A DNA stretch of 64,000 nt from Hyphococcus sp. Its GTDB lineage: Bacteria > Pseudomonadota > Alphaproteobacteria > Caulobacterales > Parvularculaceae. Under the pieces are notes generated by a model. That model worked only from the letters and a program-made list of their open reading frames with translations, searched no databases and was not told the DNA's origin. The position numbers and the translations under genes are program-made. Positions 32,487 to 41,356 of this stretch are shown one piece after another (within the stretch, counting starts at the first letter, position 1; each line of letters opens with the position of its first letter). The stretch lies in the NCBI GenBank assembly GCA_021776245.1, contig JAJFGF010000046.1:1-64000 (forward strand). Direction: 5' to 3'.

Positions 32487-32513
32487 ATTTTTCATATAAT
32501 GATTATGAAAAAT
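32487..32513. repeat. 10-bp perfect inverted repeat upstream of the DUF2167 gene
   Basis: ATTTTTCATA (32487-32496) and TATGAAAAAT (32504-32513) flank a 7-bp spacer. A second inverted repeat of 7 bp, GGGCGCA/GCGCCCG-like, lies next to it (32510-32555). Together they could be the transcript end of phoD, an operator for the DUF2167 gene, or both. Confidence 0.4.
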
Positions 32514-32604
32514 GCGCCCGAGCGGTTATTTGCGATCAATTGAACGGGCGCCGCCGCCTTCGCGGTTTGTGATCTCTGTGATATTGGTCGGTTTCAAGAC
32601 CGGT

Positions 32605-34323
32605 TTAAAACAAAATCCCCTCTTTAAACCCAAGGCCGTCTGCATCAGAAAATTCCGCGCTTCCTTTTTTCTTTTCAATATCGAATGCGGCTTTTATAAA
32701 CGCGCTGTAATTGCCGCTTTCGATCGTATCGACCGCGACAAATTCGGCTCGCGCGGCGCTGCGGGTGAATTCAAGATCGATATAACCGTGATGCTCACCG
32801 GAAAGATAACGCACATCCTTGTTGTCGCGATTGGTGAGGAGGGCGTAGTCGGCGCCTTTACCGCCGAGAAATTCCTTGCGATAGGGCGAAGGAGAAGAGA
32901 CCGAATGGACGCCGAGTTCAACGCCCATGTGAGTTCCGTCTTTTGCGGCTAAATCATTCGCCCACCATGTATGCGTGTCGCCGGTGATGACGATCATACC
33001 ATCATCGCCGCTCTGCCGCACCATATCGTAAAATCGTTCGCGCGCCGCCGGATAGCCGTCCCAGGCGTCGAAATTGGTCGGTAAGCCGAGGGCCGAAGCT
33101 TTAACGAAAGCGCGCGCCTGATCCCATTGCTGTTCAATCGCGGCGATATCTTCTTCTGTCACATGGGGCGTCAGATCCGGGGCGATAACATTGGCCATTA
33201 TGATCTGGTTAGCGACCAGCCGCCAGGGCTGGCCGCCGCCCACGGATGAGCGGAATGTGCGGTCGAGAAAATCAATCTGCGCGGCCCCAAGCATTTCGCG
33301 TGTTTCGTCCCACAAGATCTCGTTTTTGAAACGCGCGACGTCCTCCGGTGTTTGCAGCGTTGGGATGACATCGCCATATTCAAATTGTTGCGCGCGCGCC
33401 ATCAGTCGCGTTTCAATGGCGGCAATTGTTAACAGATCGCCATAGGTGAAGGACCTGAAAAACGCTTCGGGGGTTCGCTCGGGTTCGCGCACCGGCATCC
33501 ATTCATAATAGGCCTGGAGGGCGGCGCGCCGCCGCGCGTTCCACTCGCCTTCACTCGCGGGTTGATGGTTTTCAGCGCCGCCGCTCCATGAATCATTGGA
33601 AGTTTCATGGTCGTCCCAGACCGCGATCATTGGGTGAGCGGCGTGCATCGCTTGTGATGCCGGGTCAGCTTTATACTGGGCATGGCGCATGCGGTAATCA
33701 GTGAGTGAGACGACCTCATGGGCGGGCTGATGATCGCGTCCGAGCGCGGCGCCGGTCTCACCGCCATAGCCTTCGGTTGAATACTCATAAATGTAATCAC
33801 CGAGGTGAATGACAGCGTCTATATCATCGCGACGTGCGATCAGGTCGTAAACATTGAAATATCCGAACGGAAAATTCGAGCAGGAAACGACGGCAAAGCG
33901 CGCACGGTCGAGAACGCCGGCAGGCAGCGTGCGTGTGCGGCCGGCCGGTGAATAAGCATCACCAATGCGGAAACGGTAAAAATACTCAGCTCCCGGTTCA
34001 AGGTCTTTGACCAGGACTTTCACGGTCCAATCGAGCGACGAATTTGTAATCGCTTCGCCTTTGCCGCGCATATCAGTAAATGCTTCGTCGGCGGCGGTTT
34101 CCCAGTTAATCGTGTGCATCGGCCGCGAATCGGTTGTGGAAATACGCGTCCAGATCACGACGCTGTCGGGGCCGGGATCGCCGCTGGCGACGCCATGAGC
34201 GAATATCCCCCCAACGCTTTTGCCCACGGCAATATAGGGCGTCATGACCGGGGCGGTGGCGCAGGAAGCGGCGCCCGCCAGTCCGGTGGTCAACGCGGCG
34301 CGCCGTGTGATTTTGTTCGTCAT
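32605..34323 (-). CDS. PhoD-like alkaline phosphatase (Tat-exported)
   Basis: Protein of 572 residues. The N-terminus carries a twin-arginine signal (TRRAALTTGLAGAASC). The PhoD N-terminal domain (FAHGVASGDPGPDSVVIWTR) comes next, then the calcineurin-like catalytic domain with VVSCSNFPFGYFNVYDLIAR, AVIHLGDYIYEYS, MIAVWDDHETSNDSW and the late VITGDTHTWWANDL. The enzyme hydrolyses phosphodiesters or monoesters in the periplasm using Fe and Ca. The ATG at 34323 is chosen because it places the RR motif at residues 7-8. It is divergent from the amidohydrolase pair, sharing about 140 bp. No Pho box was recognised. Confidence 0.92.
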   Translation of the reverse strand: MTNKITRRAALTTGLAGAASCATAPVMTPYIAVGKSVGGIFAHGVASGDPGPDSVVIWTRISTTDSRPMHTINWETAADEAFTDMRGKGEAITNSSLDWTVKVLVKDLEPGAEYFYRFRIGDAYSPAGRTRTLPAGVLDRARFAVVSCSNFPFGYFNVYDLIARRDDIDAVIHLGDYIYEYSTEGYGGETGAALGRDHQPAHEVVSLTDYRMRHAQYKADPASQAMHAAHPMIAVWDDHETSNDSWSGGAENHQPASEGEWNARRRAALQAYYEWMPVREPERTPEAFFRSFTYGDLLTIAAIETRLMARAQQFEYGDVIPTLQTPEDVARFKNEILWDETREMLGAAQIDFLDRTFRSSVGGGQPWRLVANQIIMANVIAPDLTPHVTEEDIAAIEQQWDQARAFVKASALGLPTNFDAWDGYPAARERFYDMVRQSGDDGMIVITGDTHTWWANDLAAKDGTHMGVELGVHSVSSPSPYRKEFLGGKGADYALLTNRDNKDVRYLSGEHHGYIDLEFTRSAARAEFVAVDTIESGNYSAFIKAAFDIEKKKGSAEFSDADGLGFKEGILF

Positions 34324-34461
34324 GACCGCCGCATCCTTTTCCCCGTGATCACTTTCACGATTGCTGCAGCGCAGGGTGTTCGCCAGCGCATTATTCGCTA
34401 ATGTTATGACACAACCATAATCGCGCACCATTAGATTGCGCAGCAAAATGCTGAGGGTACG

Positions 34462-35982
34462 ATGAAAAAACTTGGAATAACGGCGCTTGCCACCCTGATA
34501 ATGGGCGCCTGCAGCCAACAAAGCGGCGGTGAGACCGCCGCAGATGGTTCTGCGGATACGCCGGCTGCGGATACGCAAGGCGCTGCAGATGACAGTAAGA
34601 ATGCCGACGCTGGGATTGTTCGCCCGCCGCTTGATCCTTTTCCATCAACCTATGAGCGTTATGCTTCGGACGCGGTGCTGATCACCGGCGCGACGGTGCT
34701 GACGGGAACCGGCGAGCGCATAGATGGCGGCGCGGTCCTGTTGCAGGACGGCAAGATTGCTATGGTCGGCGCAGCGGCTGCGATGACTGTTCCCGAGGGG
34801 ACGGCCACAATTGATGCGCAGGGCAAATGGGTAACGCCGGGCGTTATCGATATTCATTCGCATCTCGGCGACTATCCATCGCCGTCAACGGATTCAACTT
34901 CCGACGGCAATGAAGTGACCTCGCCTAATACGGCGCATGTCTGGGCGGAACATTCGGTCTGGCCGCAGGATGCCGGTTTTACACGGGCGCTTGCCGCCGG
35001 GGTCACGTCGTTGCAGGTTTTACCGGGCTCAGCCAATCTCTTTGGCGGCCGTTCTGTTATTTTGAAAAATGTTCCTTCGCGGACAGTGCAGGGCATGAAA
35101 TTTCCCGGCGCCGCCTATGGTCTGAAAATGGCCTGCGGCGAGAATCCAAAACGGGTTTACGCTGAACGCGGCGGTCCAGGAACGCGCATGGGCAATTTTG
35201 CCGGCTATCGTGCGGCGTGGATTGAAGCTGCGGCCTATAAGAAGTCATGGGAGGACTATGCAGCCAAATATGAAAAATGGGCTGCAAGCGAGGATGAAGA
35301 GGAAAAGGAAAAAGACGCGCCGGACGCGCCGGCACGCGATTTGAAACTTGAAACCCTGGCAGGCGCCCTTTCGGGGGATATTAAAGTCAATATGCATTGT
35401 TACCGTGCTGATGAAATGGTTCAGGTCATCGATATGTCGAAGGAATTCGGCTATAAGGTCTCGACTTTTCACCATGCCATTGAAGCTTATAAAGTTGCGG
35501 ACTTTCTTGCTGAAAATGGCATATGCGCTGCAATGTGGGCGGACTGGTGGGGCTTTAAACTCGAAGCCTATGACACGGTGCGCGAGAACGCCGCCCTGGT
35601 TTATGCGCAACCGGACAGCTGCGCCATCATTCACTCCGACAGCGATATTGGCATACAGCGTTTGAACCAGGAGGCCGCAAAAGCCATGGGCGCCGGCCGG
35701 CGCATTGGCGTTGACGTGACGCCGAAAGACGCAATCGCCTGGATCACCGCAAATCCTGCAAAGGCCATGGGTATTGATGACCAGACCGGTACGCTTGAAT
35801 CCGGGAAAATGGCGGATGTGGTTATTTGGAATCGCAATCCGTTTTCGGTCTATGCGCGCGCTGAACAAGTCTATGTGGACGGCGCCCTGTTATATGACCG
35901 CGCTGATCCCACGCGCTCACCGCGAATGGACTTTGAGATTGGTCAATTGGACAATGGTTACACGGGAGGGGCGGGTCAATGA
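34462..35982 (+). CDS. exported amidohydrolase, catalytically complete
   Basis: Lipoprotein of 506 residues (lipobox MGAC at about residues 14-17) with a low-complexity Ala/Asp/Gly linker. The amidohydrolase-superfamily domain follows. Metal ligands are visible: HxH in VIDIHSHLGD, a His in VNMHCYRADEM, a His in VSTFHHAIEAYK and the Asp in CAIIHSDSDIG. The end GTLESGKMADVVIWNRNPFS is typical of imidazolonepropionase-like hydrolases. The substrate is unknown; the periplasmic location suggests a peptide or imidazolone-type compound. It overlaps the second amidohydrolase by four bases (ATGA). Confidence 0.88.
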   Translation: MKKLGITALATLIMGACSQQSGGETAADGSADTPAADTQGAADDSKNADAGIVRPPLDPFPSTYERYASDAVLITGATVLTGTGERIDGGAVLLQDGKIAMVGAAAAMTVPEGTATIDAQGKWVTPGVIDIHSHLGDYPSPSTDSTSDGNEVTSPNTAHVWAEHSVWPQDAGFTRALAAGVTSLQVLPGSANLFGGRSVILKNVPSRTVQGMKFPGAAYGLKMACGENPKRVYAERGGPGTRMGNFAGYRAAWIEAAAYKKSWEDYAAKYEKWAASEDEEEKEKDAPDAPARDLKLETLAGALSGDIKVNMHCYRADEMVQVIDMSKEFGYKVSTFHHAIEAYKVADFLAENGICAAMWADWWGFKLEAYDTVRENAALVYAQPDSCAIIHSDSDIGIQRLNQEAAKAMGAGRRIGVDVTPKDAIAWITANPAKAMGIDDQTGTLESGKMADVVIWNRNPFSVYARAEQVYVDGALLYDRADPTRSPRMDFEIGQLDNGYTGGAGQ

Positions 35983-37286
35983 GCGCTTCAATGACAAAAA
36001 AACTCACCTGCGCCGCAATTATCACTTTATTCGCGCTGTCGACCGCAGCAGCGCAAACGACCGCGATTATGAACGGGCAGGTGCAAACGATCACTGGCGG
36101 CGTTATTGAAAATGGCGATGTGATCATTCGCGACGGGCGCATTGCTCAGGTCGGCGCGGATCTAACTGCGCCCTCCGGCGCCACAATAATCGATGCTTCC
36201 GGCAAAGTCGTGACGCCGGGCATATTTGCGCCGATTTCAAACATCGGATTGGTGGAAATCGGTCTTGACGCCGAAGCTAATGATGCCGGCCCCAACGAGG
36301 GAGAAGGATTTGCATTAAGTGCGGCGTTAAACGCAGTTGATGCTTATAACCCATCCTCAACCTTGATCCCGATCAACCGCGCCGGCGGCGTTACGCGGGC
36401 GGTTTCCGCACCCAACGCAGGCGACAAGTTGTTCGCCGGACGCGCCGCCATCATCGATATGACCGGCGGCGTAAATTCGGTCATGAAGCCTGACGCGGCG
36501 CAAGTCGTGATGATGGGTTTTTCGGGCGCGCGACGTTCCGGCGGCACGCGTATGGGGGCTTGGGCGACCATACGCGAATATCTCGATGAGGCGCGGTCAT
36601 ATGCGGCAAACCCGAACGATTATGTGCGCAGGACCCGCGAAGATCGCTTTGCGCTTTCGGATCTAAAGGCGCTTAAACCCGTTATCGATGGCGTTCAGCC
36701 GTTAATGGTTTCGGTCAACAGCGCTAATGACATCCGAAACTTGATCCGCCTAAAAAATGCCTATCGATTACGCGTGATCATTGTGGGCGGGTCCGAGGCA
36801 TGGCGTGTTGGTCCAGAGCTTCAGGCGGCGAACATTCCGGTCATACTTGATCCCATGTTCAATCTGCCCGCTCAATTTGAAGATCTTGGCGCGACCCTGG
36901 AAAATGCGGCAAGGCTTCATCGGGCGGGCGTCAAGATTGCATTTTATAACCCGCAAGGGTTCGGCGCGCATAATTTGCGTCTTTTGACGCAGCATGCCGG
37001 GAACGCCGTTGCCGCCGGGTTGCCTTATGAGGCGGCGATGGCGGCGCTTACGATCAATTCAGCGGAAATGTATGATTTGCAGTCGCAACTTGGCTCACTT
37101 GAGCCTGGCAAAATCGCAGATGTCGTAATCTGGGACGGCGACCCGCTGGAACTGACGACCGAACCGGAAACGGTGTTTATCAACGGTATTCGACAGGACC
37201 TGAACAACCGCCAAATCATGTTGCGTGAACGCTATCGCGACCTGTCTCGCGGCGACCTGCCGCACGCTTATCGCGGCGGCGAATAG
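35979..37286 (+). CDS. exported amidohydrolase paralogue lacking metal ligands
   Basis: Protein of 435 residues with a Sec signal (LTCAAIITLFALSTAAAQ) and the amidohydrolase fold (IENGDVIIRDGRIAQVG, VVTPGIFAPISNIGLVEI, SLEPGKIADVVIWDGDP). The HxH motif is replaced by FAPIS, the later His ligands are absent (MVSVNSANDIRNL, IIVGGSEAWRV), and the Asp is missing (KIAFYNPQGF). It therefore appears catalytically inactive. Translation is coupled to the complete enzyme upstream, which suggests a heteromeric partner with a structural or substrate-binding role. Confidence 0.85.
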   Translation: MSASMTKKLTCAAIITLFALSTAAAQTTAIMNGQVQTITGGVIENGDVIIRDGRIAQVGADLTAPSGATIIDASGKVVTPGIFAPISNIGLVEIGLDAEANDAGPNEGEGFALSAALNAVDAYNPSSTLIPINRAGGVTRAVSAPNAGDKLFAGRAAIIDMTGGVNSVMKPDAAQVVMMGFSGARRSGGTRMGAWATIREYLDEARSYAANPNDYVRRTREDRFALSDLKALKPVIDGVQPLMVSVNSANDIRNLIRLKNAYRLRVIIVGGSEAWRVGPELQAANIPVILDPMFNLPAQFEDLGATLENAARLHRAGVKIAFYNPQGFGAHNLRLLTQHAGNAVAAGLPYEAAMAALTINSAEMYDLQSQLGSLEPGKIADVVIWDGDPLELTTEPETVFINGIRQDLNNRQIMLRERYRDLSRGDLPHAYRGGE

Positions 37287-37290
37287 GCGG

Positions 37291-38931
37291 CTATTTTTCT
37301 TCAATAGAATTGCCCGCAGAAGCGTCCTTGCTGTTGCGGGCTTTTTTGTCTGCGCCAAACAGGCTGAGGGCGACCGCCGGGATCAGGCCAAGCGCGATCA
37401 GGATAAGCGCTGCGGGCGCTGCATCAGCGAGGCGTTCATCAGAAGCAAGGCGGTAAATATGCGTGCTGAGCGTTTCGAAATTGAACGAGCGCAATAAAAG
37501 CGTTGCCGGCAGTTCTTTGGCGATGTCGATGGCGACGATGGCCGCCCCGGCCAGCGCCGCGCCGCGCATTTGCGGCCAATGAATATCTTTGATGATGCGC
37601 GAGGGACCTGCGCCAAGGGATCGTGCGGCGGCGTCCATTTGCGGGCTGATTTGCTGCAAGCCGCCCGAAGTTGCATTGAAGCTCGCTGTCAAAAAACGCG
37701 CCACATAGGCATAGAGCATCACACCCACGCCGCCGGCGCCGACAGCGCTGGAAAAGCGCCCGATCATCGCGGTCAGCGCAAGAATGCCAATAGCGATAAC
37801 CGCGCCCGGGATTGCGTAACCCAAGGTGGCGATCCGCAATAATATTTTCGCTGATTTTGCCTGGGTCCGCCGCGCCGCATAAGCGAGGAGCACTGCCAGC
37901 GCTGTGGCCATCGCTGCGCCGGCAATCGCAAGAAACGCGGTATTTAAAACTGACTGCGTCAGGCCGTGCGCCGCGCCGACGGATAGTTGCGGATCCAGTT
38001 TCACAAATAACACGCCTGCAGGAATGATAAAGCCGAACAATACGGGCAGGCTGCAGCCAAATATGGCTGCACCTGCATGCAGGCGCGACAGTCGCAGCCT
38101 TGCGCGTCCACGATGCGCTTTGACATTTTCGTCAACTCTGCCGCGTCGGCTGGCCTCCTCAATGAGGATTAGCAAAACTGCGAGCAGGAACAACCCGACA
38201 GCGAGCTGCATTGCGCCCGCGACGTATCCGAGACCATACCAGGTTCTAAATATTCCGACACTCAGTGTCGGCACGCCAAAGAAATCTGCAACGCCGTAAT
38301 CGGCCGCTGTTTCCATCAGAGCCAGCGCGATGCCGCCAATGAGCGCTGGCCTTCCGGCAGCGAGCAGTACTTTTGTTGCGGCGCGCATCGGTGAGGCGCC
38401 CAGCATCCGCGCCGCCTCCATAAAAGCTGACGAGCGTGCAGCCAGCGAGGCCCGCATGGCGAGATAGACATAAGGATAAGTCGCCAAGACAAGAACGAAC
38501 GCAGCGCCGAAAAGCGTGCGGATTTCGGGCACGGCGCCAGCGCCGACGATGCCTGCAACAAATCCGAAGGGCCCCAGAAAATCTGCATAGGCATAGGCGG
38601 CGACATAGGCTGGTATAGCAAACGGCAGTGCGAGACCAATCTCAAAATACCGTCTTCCGGGAAAGTCCGTTAAGGCAGTGATCAGTGCAGCGCCGCCGCC
38701 AAGCGCCGCCACGCCCAGGCCAACGAGCGCGCAAAGCATGACTGTCGTTGATGAATATCGAGCGGCGTTTATGGACAATGATTGGCCCTGTTCGACGCCG
38801 CCTGAAACGGCGCCGGCAAAGGTCGCGAGGATTGGCGCTGCAACAATGATCGCTATGACGGCGATTACAATGATGCGGATCATTGCCCTGTAGTTCGGTT
38901 TGCTTTTGTTCTCGGATGCGTCCGCAATCAT
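37291..38931 (-). CDS. fbpB: ferric iron ABC transporter permease, two fused domains (FbpB/SfuB-like)
   Basis: Inner-membrane protein of 546 residues with about twelve helices in two homologous halves, as in FbpB-type importers that take Fe3+ from the periplasmic carrier. Coupling-loop segments with the EAA pattern appear in each half (FMEAARMLGASPMRAATKVL and MDAAARSLGAGPSRIIKDIH). An open frame continues far upstream, but the ATG at 38931 gives a sensible short cytoplasmic N-terminus and the first helix at residues 17-40. It is transcribed away from the ATPase and binding-protein genes, with 217 bp between the two start codons that must hold divergent promoters. Confidence 0.88.
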   Translation of the reverse strand: MIADASENKSKPNYRAMIRIIVIAVIAIIVAAPILATFAGAVSGGVEQGQSLSINAARYSSTTVMLCALVGLGVAALGGGAALITALTDFPGRRYFEIGLALPFAIPAYVAAYAYADFLGPFGFVAGIVGAGAVPEIRTLFGAAFVLVLATYPYVYLAMRASLAARSSAFMEAARMLGASPMRAATKVLLAAGRPALIGGIALALMETAADYGVADFFGVPTLSVGIFRTWYGLGYVAGAMQLAVGLFLLAVLLILIEEASRRGRVDENVKAHRGRARLRLSRLHAGAAIFGCSLPVLFGFIIPAGVLFVKLDPQLSVGAAHGLTQSVLNTAFLAIAGAAMATALAVLLAYAARRTQAKSAKILLRIATLGYAIPGAVIAIGILALTAMIGRFSSAVGAGGVGVMLYAYVARFLTASFNATSGGLQQISPQMDAAARSLGAGPSRIIKDIHWPQMRGAALAGAAIVAIDIAKELPATLLLRSFNFETLSTHIYRLASDERLADAAPAALILIALGLIPAVALSLFGADKKARNSKDASAGNSIEEK

Positions 38932-39148
38932 GTCGTCTCGTCTCACCGCGATCAGAGAGATTGGCCAAATCGTAAATTCGGCAAACCACTCCAGGTTTCG
39001 TTTTTGCTTTCGTCGCTTTCCCGGTTTACTCAAATCGTGAAACCGGATCCAGTTTCGCCGAAAATGCTTTAAGGGAACGTGACATCTATGCGAAAGTGCG
39101 GCATTTCCAAAGCCGAATGATGCAGAACATGACCCATCTGGTTTCTGA

Positions 39149-40165
39149 ATGAGCCTTTCTCTTCGCAATATCACGCACCGGTTTGGCGACCTGACTGCTG
39201 TCAACGAGGCCAGTGTTGAGGCGGCGGCTGGCGAAATTGTCTGTCTATTCGGGCACTCGGGCTGCGGTAAGACAACGCTTTTACGGCTTGCGGCCGGTCT
39301 TGAGACGCTGCAATCGGGGGTGATTGAACTTGACGGTGATATTATCGCCGCGCCCGGCCGTGATACGCCTGCGGAGCGCCGGTCGATTGGCATGGTGTTC
39401 CAGGATTTCGTCCTCTTTCCGCACATGACTGTTGAGAAAAATGTCGGCTTCGGGCTTGCCGGCGCCGCTGATGCTGAGCGCCGGATCGCCGATCAGCTGT
39501 GCATTCAGGGGCTTGCAAAATATGCACAGCGTTATCCCCATGAACTCTCCGGCGGCCAACAACAACGTGTTGCGCTGGCGCGGGCCCTTGCGCGTTCTCC
39601 CCGGGCGCTCCTGCTTGATGAACCATTTGCCAGTATTGACGCCGCCTTGCGCCGCCAATTGCGCGAGCAGATGCGCCGCACACTGAAAGAACACAATGTT
39701 GCTGTCGTTCTCGTTACGCATGATCCGGAAGAGGCGCTGGCGTTGGGCGATCGCCTCGCTCTGATGCGCGCGGGGCGAATTATCGAAACAGCGCCGCCGC
39801 AGGAATTGTGTGAAAAACCGCAGACGCCGGAAGGCGCCGGCATTTTCCCCGGCAGTCAGCGATTGAGCGGAACTATCGTCAGCGGCCGGCTGAAAACGCC
39901 CGCTGGCGAGTTTCCCGCAGATAACCTTCCAGACGGGCCAGGTATTGCCGTGCTTCATGAAGGCGCGTTGTCCGCTTTCGCCGATGAGGGCGGCGCATTT
40001 ACCGTCGCTGACGCCCGGTTCGCGGGACCGGATTGGATGGTCTGGCTGGAGGGTCGCGCCGATCCGGTGCGTCTTCGCTTGCGCATGCCGGTGTCCCCGG
40101 AAGAGGGCGCGACGATGACGATTGCCGCCGATCTTTCAATGACATTCGTGTTTGCGGATCAATGA
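39149..40165 (+). CDS. fbpC: ferric iron ABC transporter ATP-binding protein (FbpC-like)
   Basis: ATPase of 338 residues. Walker A is FGHSGCGKTT (about residues 34-43), the signature is HELSGGQQQRVALARAL, the Walker B is RALLLDEPFASID, and the switch His lies in VLVTHDPEEALALGD. The C-terminal third (GTIVSGRLKTPAGEF and beyond) is the regulatory TOBE-like domain of the spermidine/iron subfamily. No clear Shine-Dalgarno sequence precedes the ATG at 39149. It is followed after 69 bases by the binding-protein gene. Confidence 0.9.
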   Translation: MSLSLRNITHRFGDLTAVNEASVEAAAGEIVCLFGHSGCGKTTLLRLAAGLETLQSGVIELDGDIIAAPGRDTPAERRSIGMVFQDFVLFPHMTVEKNVGFGLAGAADAERRIADQLCIQGLAKYAQRYPHELSGGQQQRVALARALARSPRALLLDEPFASIDAALRRQLREQMRRTLKEHNVAVVLVTHDPEEALALGDRLALMRAGRIIETAPPQELCEKPQTPEGAGIFPGSQRLSGTIVSGRLKTPAGEFPADNLPDGPGIAVLHEGALSAFADEGGAFTVADARFAGPDWMVWLEGRADPVRLRLRMPVSPEEGATMTIAADLSMTFVFADQ

Positions 40166-40234
40166 ATTTATGCCGCATTGACGCGTTGCGCGTCTGTGTT
40201 ACCTAAGAAATACTGTAATCACACGGGTGTCCAG

Positions 40235-41329
40235 ATGCGTTTTTCTCCTAATGTTTTGACCAGCGGATTAATTGGCGGCGCGGCGTTGTTGTTGGCGGCG
40301 TGCGGCGGCGAGCAACCAAGCGCAAGCGCTTCGTCGGATGAAGAAATTTTAAAGGCGGCGACCGCGCCTGAAATGGCCGGTGAGGTCAATATTTATTCCG
40401 GGCGTCATTATGATTCCGACCTCGCGATCTATGATGCGTTTACACGGGAAACAGGAATACGCGTTAATCTGATTGAAGCGGGAGGCGATGCGCTGATTGA
40501 ACGACTTGCCCGCGAAGGCGAAGCGAGCCCGGCAGATTTGTTCATCACGGCGGATGCAGGCATCCTCTGGCGCGCTGAAGAGCGCGACCTCTTTCGTCCC
40601 GTCACCAACGACATATTGGAAAAGCGCGTGCCGGCGGCATTTCGTCATCCGGAAGGAAAATGGTTCGGGCTGTCAAAACGCGCGCGCATAATCATTTACA
40701 ATAAAGAACAGGGATTGCCGGATGGCTTGTCCAGCTATGCAGATCTGGCGGATCCGGCCTATCGCGGCATGATCTGTGTGCGATCATCTTCAAATGTTTA
40801 CAACCAGTCGCTTCTTGCGTCGCGTATTGCTCATGATGGCGTTGAAGCGGCCGAAAATTGGGCGCGCGCTGTGGTCGCTAATTTTGCCCGCAAACCGCAG
40901 GGAAATGACACGTCGCAAATCGAAGCGGTTGCGGCGGGTCTTTGCCGGATCGGCATCGTCAACAGCTATTATGTTGCTCGCTTTATTGGCGCCGAAGACA
41001 AGGAAAATGCCATGATTGGCGGTAAGATTGGTGTCCTTTTCCCCGATCAAAATGGCGACGGCGCCCATGTCAATATCTCCGGCGCGGGCATTACTGTCCA
41101 TGCGCCCAATGCGGAAAATGCGGAACGGCTTTTGGAATATTTGCTCGATGATGAAACGCAAACCGCTTTCGCGCAGGGCAACAATGAATATCCGGTTGCC
41201 GCGAGCGTTCCCGCATCCGGGCCGGTGGCGGCGCTCGGAGGCTTTATTGAAGACGATCTGCCGGTCGCGGCGCTTGGAGAAAATCAGACTGCGGCGGTCG
41301 AGATCTTTGATCGCGTCGGCTGGCCATAA
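40235..41329 (+). CDS. fbpA: ferric iron-binding lipoprotein (FbpA-like)
   Basis: Extracytoplasmic binding protein of 364 residues. The lipobox LLAAC is at about residues 19-23. It has GEVNIYSGRHYDSD at the start of the mature domain, DLFITADAGILWRAEERD, and NSYYVARFIG, the adjacent tyrosines that bind Fe3+ in FbpA/FutA proteins. Its lipid anchor would keep it at the inner membrane near the permease. I chose the ATG at 40235 because upstream in-frame ATGs add a segment that spoils the signal peptide. It is co-directional with the ATPase gene. Confidence 0.9.
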   Translation: MRFSPNVLTSGLIGGAALLLAACGGEQPSASASSDEEILKAATAPEMAGEVNIYSGRHYDSDLAIYDAFTRETGIRVNLIEAGGDALIERLAREGEASPADLFITADAGILWRAEERDLFRPVTNDILEKRVPAAFRHPEGKWFGLSKRARIIIYNKEQGLPDGLSSYADLADPAYRGMICVRSSSNVYNQSLLASRIAHDGVEAAENWARAVVANFARKPQGNDTSQIEAVAAGLCRIGIVNSYYVARFIGAEDKENAMIGGKIGVLFPDQNGDGAHVNISGAGITVHAPNAENAERLLEYLLDDETQTAFAQGNNEYPVAASVPASGPVAALGGFIEDDLPVAALGENQTAAVEIFDRVGWP

Positions 41330-41356
41330 AGCGCCCTGCAGTGGTAGCGTTGGCCC

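Noticed and set aside
38932-39426. Upstream extension of the permease gene by 165 codons
   Set aside because: The extension runs opposite the ATPase coding region, lacks hydrophobic helices and reads as a shadow. The ATG at 38931 gives the family's N-terminus.
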